Shown here one piece after another: positions 59,037 through 64,000 of a stretch of 64,000 nt of DNA. The position numbers and the translations under genes were made by a program. The notes beneath the pieces were generated by a model, which saw only the letters and a list, made by a program, of their open reading frames with translations, had not been told where the DNA came from and searched no databases. The stretch is from Paenibacillus roseus. Lineage in GTDB: Bacteria > Bacillota > Bacilli > Paenibacillales > Paenibacillaceae. The stretch covers positions 875,307 through 939,306 of the forward strand of contig NZ_JAELUP010000103.1 in assembly GCF_016424485.1 (NCBI RefSeq), given 5' to 3'. Numbering within the stretch: position 1 is the stretch's first letter; every line of letters starts with the position of its first letter.

Positions 59037-59094
59037 GGTAAGAATAGACAGGTAGGAAAACATGGGTATGAAAAACGCAGGTAGGAATAGCCAA
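59037..59094 (+). repeat. Imperfect 14-15-bp tandem repeat, four units
   Basis: Units start at 59037, 59051, 59065 and 59080 and follow roughly GGTAGGAAAARACA. Two further degenerate copies lie at 59003 and 59012. The rest of the 58800-59350 gap is AT-rich with no gene or terminator that I can support. Confidence 0.6.
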
Positions 59095-59350
59095 GTTCAT
59101 TATGCTGAGTAAAGGGAATAGTGACGATGGTTATGAAGGGGGACAAAAAGAGGAATATTCCGGATATAAAAACCTAAAAATTACCATATGAATTCAACTA
59201 TATACGCAAATATGCGTAAAATATGCGCAAATAAAGCATCCAGCTAAACATACACCATGATCGCAATTTGCAGCAGTGGTTAATAAGGGGGAGATGTTAG
59301 CGTTATTGCTGCTGCAACCTTTATAATATGGAATAGGTAAAAGAAGAAAT

Positions 59351-59848
59351 GTGCTCATTAATAGCGCCGGGTTCGGGATTACGAAAAGTTTGTTCGAGCT
59401 GACTGTGGAGGAGTGGGACAGTGTGCTGAACGCCAATCTGCGCGGTGCGTTCTTGTGCGGCAGAGAGGCGGCAAATCAGATGAAAACACAATCCGAAGGC
59501 GGCAGCATCATACATATCGCCTCAACGCGGGCGCTGATGTCAGAGCCCAATACGGAAGCATATGCGGCATCCAAAGGAGGGATGGTTGCTCTTACCCATG
59601 CAATGGCTGCCTCTCTAGCCCCATATAAAATTAGGGTGAATAGCATCAGTCCGGGGTGGATTGAAACCAGACACTATGATGAGCTGCGCAAGCAGGATCA
59701 TAACCAGCACTGGTCCGGACGTGTGGGACGTCCGGAGGATATCGTTCGGGCTTGCATTTATCTGACGGACTTGAATAACGATTTTGTTAATGGCACGAAT
59801 CTGATTATTGACGGCGGCATGACGCATAAAATGATTTACGAGGAATAA
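59351..59848 (+). pseudogene. 5'-truncated short-chain dehydrogenase/reductase
   Basis: A 165-codon frame that begins abruptly at LINSAGFG, the NAG motif, which normally lies about 85 residues into an SDR. The catalytic S and YAASK of SIIHIASTRALMSEPNTEAYAASKGG, the RVNSISPGWIET region and the C-terminal NGTNLIIDGGMTH are all intact. The N-terminal TGxxxGxG cofactor site is missing, and the sequence before 59345 is unrelated AT-rich DNA. The GTG at 59351 has only a weak AAGAAGAA before it. This is most likely a gene remnant cut at its 5' end, not a working enzyme. Confidence 0.7.
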
Positions 59849-59854
59849 ATTCCG

Positions 59855-61195
59855 TCATTTAACCGTTGCTTGGCTGGTAGACAACGTATCGGATCTGTCC
59901 CGGAGGAACCAGATGGTTGCCAGTGCCAGGCAGCTTGCAAGCGTTCCGTATATGAAAATCGATCGAATGCCTAGCATGAATTCACTCTGCAATAAAAGCG
60001 AACCCATGATTGTAACGCCGATAGCTGTTCCTGTATTGCGCGAAAACATTTGCAGCGAAGTAGATATTCCGCTTTGGCTAGCTTGAACGAGCTGCTGCGC
60101 GCCGATTGTGGTAACCGTAAATAAAAGCCCGAATCCCGCTCCTTGAACAGTCAACGCCAGTGTTACATAGATGAATCCGGTGGATGGTCCTAGAAAAAGC
60201 AGCATAATCCCTGATGCGAGCAACGTTAGATTGCTTGCCAGCAGCAACCGGGCGTAGCCGTAACGAAGCACCCATTTTCCTGCGGGGACGGAACTTGCCA
60301 TCCAGCCGACGGATATTCCGAGCAGGGATAAGCCGCTGACAAAAACAGAATAGTTCAAATGCTGCAGGAACAGGGGAACATAGCTGGATGTGCCATACAA
60401 AGCCGCGCAAGCGAGAAAAGAATTAATAATCATCCATTTAATTTTCGGCAGCTTGAGAAGCGGCAGTGGGACAATTGGAGAAGGATGGCGCTTCTCGACC
60501 ATCCAGAATAGCCAGAGCAACCCCGCACCTAAGGAGGCGTACATCCATGGAAGCCTCTCTACGGTTGTTGCCGCCAAGACAAGGCTGACTCCCCCAGCAA
60601 ACAGAACGGAGCCCCATACATCGACGGAAGCTTTGCGCGGCTCGTATTCTTCCTTGTAACCAAGCAGACAGATCAAAGCGACGATACATACTGGAATGTT
60701 GATTAGAAAAATCCATCTCCAGCTTGCCACTTCTATAAATAGCGATCCCAGCAGCGGAGCCAGAACAGCTGATAGCCCCCACATTGCTGAGAATATGGCC
60801 TGTATTTTGCCCCTTTTCTCTACAGAGAAGAGATCGCCAGCAATAATCAGCGGGAAAGGCAGCATGAAGCCTGCTCCCATGCCTTGTACAGCCCGATACA
60901 GAACAAGTTGAAGCATGGTGTCGGCAAGTCCGCACAGCACGGACCCCAATAGAAAAAATGAGATGCCGAAGGCGAATATTTTTTTGCGTCCGTACAAGTC
61001 CGAAATGCGTCCGGCAACCGGGGTCAACACAGTTGAAAAGATCATGTAGGCTGCAAAGGACCAGGCGTACAGGGAATAGCCGCCAAGCTCTTCTGCAATA
61101 ACAGGCATGGTGGTGTTCGTAATGGTTGCATCCATTGAAGCTACGAGCATTGCCAAAACAATACTGACCATGATTAATAATCGTCGTGATTTCAT
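59855..61195 (-). CDS. MFS transporter of the DHA2 (EmrB/QacA-like) type
   Basis: A 446-residue proton-driven exporter with twelve or more helices. Helix 1 is LIMVSIVLAMLVASMDATITNTTMPVIAEELGG, with the DHA2-type acidic residue. Motif A is in the loop VAGRISDLYGRKKIF and motif C-like glycines are in LYRAVQGMGAGFMLPFPL. It lies 41 bp after the YpdA-like reductase gene and is probably cotranscribed with it. The typical substrates are drugs or lipophilic cations. It ends against the truncated SDR gene. Confidence 0.88.
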   Translation of the reverse strand: MKSRRLLIMVSIVLAMLVASMDATITNTTMPVIAEELGGYSLYAWSFAAYMIFSTVLTPVAGRISDLYGRKKIFAFGISFFLLGSVLCGLADTMLQLVLYRAVQGMGAGFMLPFPLIIAGDLFSVEKRGKIQAIFSAMWGLSAVLAPLLGSLFIEVASWRWIFLINIPVCIVALICLLGYKEEYEPRKASVDVWGSVLFAGGVSLVLAATTVERLPWMYASLGAGLLWLFWMVEKRHPSPIVPLPLLKLPKIKWMIINSFLACAALYGTSSYVPLFLQHLNYSVFVSGLSLLGISVGWMASSVPAGKWVLRYGYARLLLASNLTLLASGIMLLFLGPSTGFIYVTLALTVQGAGFGLLFTVTTIGAQQLVQASQSGISTSLQMFSRNTGTAIGVTIMGSLLLQSEFMLGIRSIFIYGTLASCLALATIWFLRDRSDTLSTSQATVK

Positions 61196-61236
61196 AATTG
61201 CCTCCCGCCGGCGAGCTTAAAGCCTGACGTTTATAG

Positions 61237-62238
61237 TTATGCCTGTTGTTTCTTTTGAAGGAGATGGCCGGCTATTTTATTCCCATGGAACCGTCCGGTC
61301 TCGATGAAGATCTCATTCGCTTCATGACGGGATGCGACCACACCAGCCAGATAGATGCCTGGAACATTGGTTTCCATGGTCTCCTCATTAAAGGTTGGAT
61401 AGCCTTCTTCTTCCATAGTGACCCCGGATTGGCCCAGAAATTTGCGATCGGGATGGAACCCGGTCAGCGCCAATACGAAATCATTGGTGATGCGGTCAGT
61501 ACCTTGAGCGCTCTCGATAACGACTTCCGTTGGCGTAATTTCGAGCACTCTGGACTGGAAACGAATGTGAATCCGCTCTTTGGCCACTTTGCCTTTGAAA
61601 AGGGGGAGTACCCACGGCTTGATGCTTGGAGAATAGTCTTCGCCCCTGTAGACGATGGTGACCTTGGCTCCGACTCGCTCCAACTCCAGCGCAGCGTCGA
61701 TGGCTGAATTGCTGCCGCCGATAATAACAACGTTCATTCCCGTGTAAGGATGAGCTTCCTGGAAGAAATGGGATACCTTCTCAGTCTCTTCACCAGGAAT
61801 ACCAAGCAGGTTTGGATGGTCAAAGTACCCGGTTGCGATAACGACATGTTTTGCATGATATGTGTGAGGAGTACCGCTTCTGCGGATGCTGGCCAAGGTA
61901 AAGCCCTGCTCATTACGGGCAATGCTGTTTACGGTCTCGTAAGCGTTGATTCTTACACCGCTTCGTAATGCCACGTTTCTATAATAATTGAGAGCCTCCA
62001 GGCGGGATGGTTTGTCATGTGCGGTGGTGAATGGGACGTTGCCAATTTCCAGCAGTTCAGGGCTACTGAAAAATTGCATGTACACCGGATATTGCGAGAT
62101 AGAATGGACGACATTGCGCTTCTCAATGATTAACGGATTTAAGCCCTGCGCCTGCAGTTCCAATGCTGCAGCAAGGCCGCATGGGCCGGCTCCAATAATA
62201 ATAACTTGTTCTTGACTCAACTCCACCTCGGAATGCAT
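61237..62238 (-). CDS. YpdA-like FAD/NADPH-dependent reductase
   Basis: A 333-residue two-dinucleotide-fold flavoprotein. FAD is bound by VIIIGAGPCGLAAALELQAQG and NADPH by NVVIIGGSNSAIDAALELERVG; ALTGFHPDRKFLG and the closing GIYLAGVVA complete the pattern. There is no CxxC, matching YpdA (Bdr), proposed to reduce bacillithiol disulfide in Bacillales. GGAGG lies before ATG 62238. The downstream MFS gene appears to share its transcript. Assignment to the YpdA group is by motif and length only. Confidence 0.82.
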   Translation of the reverse strand: MHSEVELSQEQVIIIGAGPCGLAAALELQAQGLNPLIIEKRNVVHSISQYPVYMQFFSSPELLEIGNVPFTTAHDKPSRLEALNYYRNVALRSGVRINAYETVNSIARNEQGFTLASIRRSGTPHTYHAKHVVIATGYFDHPNLLGIPGEETEKVSHFFQEAHPYTGMNVVIIGGSNSAIDAALELERVGAKVTIVYRGEDYSPSIKPWVLPLFKGKVAKERIHIRFQSRVLEITPTEVVIESAQGTDRITNDFVLALTGFHPDRKFLGQSGVTMEEEGYPTFNEETMETNVPGIYLAGVVASRHEANEIFIETGRFHGNKIAGHLLQKKQQA

Positions 62239-62372
62239 ACAAAAGTTCCTCCTTCAAAAATACTCAATACGCCCATTGTACATCTGCGCTGGCCTGAGAA
62301 GCAATCATTTTGAGAAGTTTACTTGTTAAGGAACTGTGCCGGTATGCCTGTACGTTCTATCTTGAATTGAGG

Positions 62373-62378
62373 TATAAT
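62373..62378 (+). promoter_or_regulatory. -10 element before the 62449 gene
   Basis: A perfect TATAAT at 62373-62378. The start of transcription would be near 62385, so the in-frame ATG 62386 cannot be the translation start. The -35 region is not recognisable. Confidence 0.45.
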
Positions 62379-62448
62379 AAGGGATATGGTCAAGCAATGG
62401 GCGGTGTCATCTCTGTTGCTGCAACTACAAGCTGAAGGGGGATACGAG

Positions 62449-62982
62449 ATGCGTTGTCGTTTTGTCATAGAAGCCGTAATGATGGCAACATACGGACAGC
62501 TTATGCTGCCTGGCCGTCCGGTCGATTATGTTATCCCGTATTCGACCATTATGGAACTGTACGATATGAAGAGCGGCCCGGACCCGATAATGGATGATCC
62601 TGAAGATGATCAGCATGTGAAGATAAAGATTGGGGAGCTGATTGCCTTTTTCGAGGAGCCCCTTAATCGGAAAAAAATTGAACGCGCGCTCCAGTCTCCG
62701 TGGAGAGAGAGTTCTCCGCTGCTTCTGGACGAGGATGTATCCTTTACGGTTGTCAATGCAATGGATAATGCTCATTATGGCGAGTTTTTTGACCCGATTG
62801 AGACAGAGCAACTGCTTACTGCGATGAAACTCAAGCTCCCGTTGTTGTCGGATCAGATTGAGCTGCAGGATCGCATCATTGAAGCTGAGGTTCCGGTGCA
62901 GGTGTATGATATTGAAGATTTCGAGTTTGCGGTGGAGGAAGGGATCTCCCTTCAGGATTTGGAGACAAGTCGGGACGGGTAA
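62449..62982 (+). CDS. Conserved hypothetical protein, 177 residues
   Basis: An acidic cytosolic protein that I do not place in a functional family. Visible features are MRCRFVIEAVMMATYGQLML at the start, a middle GELIAFFEEPLNRKKIERALQSPW, and an Asp/Glu-rich C-terminus (VYDIEDFEFAVEEGISLQDLE). No catalytic or binding motif is evident, and there is no signal or membrane segment. ATG 62449 has GGGGGA 8 nt upstream, and a TATAAT lies 70 bp before. The SDR gene follows 27 bp later on the same strand. Confidence 0.65.
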   Translation: MRCRFVIEAVMMATYGQLMLPGRPVDYVIPYSTIMELYDMKSGPDPIMDDPEDDQHVKIKIGELIAFFEEPLNRKKIERALQSPWRESSPLLLDEDVSFTVVNAMDNAHYGEFFDPIETEQLLTAMKLKLPLLSDQIELQDRIIEAEVPVQVYDIEDFEFAVEEGISLQDLETSRDG

Positions 62983-63009
62983 TCGTCATACAAAGGAGGC
63001 TGGCTACTT

Positions 63010-63792
63010 ATGAATTTAGGTTTGCGAGGAAAGAAAGCGCTTATAACCGGAGGCAGCAAAGGGATCGGATTTGCGACGGCCGCAACATTTGCCAAAGAAG
63101 GGGTTCAGGTAGCGATTGTCGCCAGAAATCCGGATGAGCTTGAGGCTGCCGCCGCAGAAATCCAATCATTGTCCGGTCAGGAAGTCGTATGGATATCTGC
63201 TGATGTTTCGATAGAGGAGGAAGCGCAGAGGGTGGTAGAGGAAGTTAACCGACGTCTGGGCGGTCTGGATATTCTGGTGAATAATGCCGGCACTTTTGCG
63301 GCAAAACCGTTTGGGGAAGTAGGTACGGATGCTTGGACAGCGGATCTGGATTTGAAGCTGTTTGGAGCCGTTCATTTTGCGCGTGCGGCGTTGCCTCATA
63401 TGCAGGCAGCCGGAGGAGGAGCTATCGTAAATGTAACGGCAGTCGGAGGGAAGACGCCGTCGGCTTCATCTCTGCCGACTTCAGTCAGCCGTGCGGCGGG
63501 TCTTGCGCTAACCAAGGCGATGAGCAAGGATCTGGCCGTCAGCAATATACGGGTAAACGCCGTGTGCATCGGGCTTGTTCGCAGCGCCCAGATTGAACGT
63601 ATGTGGCAAGCCAAGGCGCCAGATACGACATGGGAGGAATTCGCCCGTGACCCACAGCATAACATTCCGCTTGGCCGCATCGGGGATGCGCAGGAAGCCG
63701 CGGATGTGATAGCTTTCCTGGTATCTGACAGGGCCTCTTATGTAACCGGAACTTCAGTCAATATCGACGGCGGAATGGCTGCTGTACTGTAA
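63010..63792 (+). CDS. Short-chain dehydrogenase/reductase-like protein with altered active site
   Basis: A 260-residue SDR. The cofactor loop TGGSKGIGFATAATFA, the NNAG motif and the C-terminal VTGTSVNIDGGMA are normal. The catalytic region reads VTAVGGKTPSASSLPTSVSRAAG: at the YxxxK position, T and R stand in place of Tyr and Lys. It therefore belongs to a non-classical SDR subgroup and may have a different or no redox activity. AAAGGAGG precedes ATG 63010. A long hairpin terminator follows. Confidence 0.85.
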   Translation: MNLGLRGKKALITGGSKGIGFATAATFAKEGVQVAIVARNPDELEAAAAEIQSLSGQEVVWISADVSIEEEAQRVVEEVNRRLGGLDILVNNAGTFAAKPFGEVGTDAWTADLDLKLFGAVHFARAALPHMQAAGGGAIVNVTAVGGKTPSASSLPTSVSRAAGLALTKAMSKDLAVSNIRVNAVCIGLVRSAQIERMWQAKAPDTTWEEFARDPQHNIPLGRIGDAQEAADVIAFLVSDRASYVTGTSVNIDGGMAAVL

Positions 63793-63823
63793 CTCCTGAT
63801 GCTTATACATACGTTTAAATTCA

Positions 63824-63871
63824 ACAGCCCGTAACGTCTGTACGGTCTACTTCACAGACGTTATGGGCTGT
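63824..63871 (+). terminator. Long hairpin terminator after the SDR gene
   Basis: ACAGCCCGTAACGTCTGT (63824-63841) and ACAGACGTTATGGGCTGT (63854-63871) pair at 17 of 18 positions with a 12-nt loop. The following ATTGTTAGG is only modestly T-rich. Confidence 0.7.
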
Positions 63872-64000
63872 ATTGTTAGGCTAAAATTTGAAACCGTATT
63901 CACGTATTCATTATTTTTATCCATAGCTGTTTTATTGTTTTTTTGCAGTTTTAGTGGCCAAAATCGCGTTGTTTGTGTCGCACAATAGTAGTTGTGCGAC

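Noticed and set aside
59003..59094. CRISPR array
   Set aside because: The units are 14-15 bp, adjacent and without spacers, and there are no cas genes.
58955..59146. A 63-codon minus-strand frame rich in Phe/Tyr/Pro/Leu
   Set aside because: It is the translation of the purine-rich tandem repeat, not a gene.

Overview
The window looks like chromosomal DNA of a Paenibacillus-type endospore-forming Firmicute. It has strong GGAGG ribosome binding sites, frequent TTG/GTG starts, mid-range GC, SpoVA sporulation genes, a YpdA-like (bacillithiol-type) reductase, a c-di-AMP riboswitch in front of a KimA-type potassium importer, and many Bacillus-type sulfur-salvage genes. No rRNA, tRNA or CRISPR array was seen. 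All functions are read from sequence motifs and family memory; no database search was run.

Layout. 1-3.3 kb: the end of an SMP-30/gluconolactonase gene, then a minus-strand spoVAC-spoVAD-DUF421(YetF) operon with a divergent DUF1657 gene. 3.3-10.4 kb: polysaccharide deacetylase, MntH, MATE exporter, small conserved proteins, two hydrolases, TetR regulator. 10.7-16.9 kb: HpaB-like flavin monooxygenase, SsuD alkanesulfonate monooxygenase, glycosyltransferase, Na+/H+ antiporter, cupin protein. 17.1-27.1 kb: a LysR regulator and a ten-gene operon resembling B. subtilis ytmI/tcyJKLMN. It encodes an amino-acid ABC importer, two luciferase-type monooxygenases, an M20 deacylase, an added sarcosine/N-methyltryptophan-oxidase-like enzyme, an acetyltransferase and a glutaredoxin-like protein. 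Together these would import and salvage cystine and S-alkyl-cysteine sulfur. 27.1-37.1 kb: MITE-like element, chemoreceptor, SRPBCC/ArsR pair with a clear operator, second HpaB-like gene behind an apparent attenuator, AraC regulator and MelA alpha-galactosidase, KimA with its riboswitch.

37.4-46.5 kb is the most interesting region and looks like an uncharacterised natural-product cluster. A plus-strand operon encodes an ATP-grasp ligase, a GT-B glycosyltransferase-like protein, a radical SAM/SPASM enzyme, a Gfo/Idh/MocA oxidoreductase fused in frame to an acyl carrier protein, and a second radical SAM/SPASM enzyme. It converges on two minus-strand genes for BtrH-like proteins. The set (amino-acid:ACP ligase, ACP, BtrH-type acyltransferase) recalls the side-chain logic of butirosin, joined here to two radical SAM enzymes, with no NRPS, PKS or convincing RiPP precursor in view.

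47-64 kb: TcyP cystine symporter, a decayed DUF4184 gene, a 54-residue domain protein, WYL regulator operon, multidrug-type ABC exporter facing a two-component system, a transposase-derived ORF with altered catalytic residues, short tandem repeats, a 5'-truncated SDR gene, a DHA2 MFS exporter with a YpdA-like reductase, and a non-canonical SDR.
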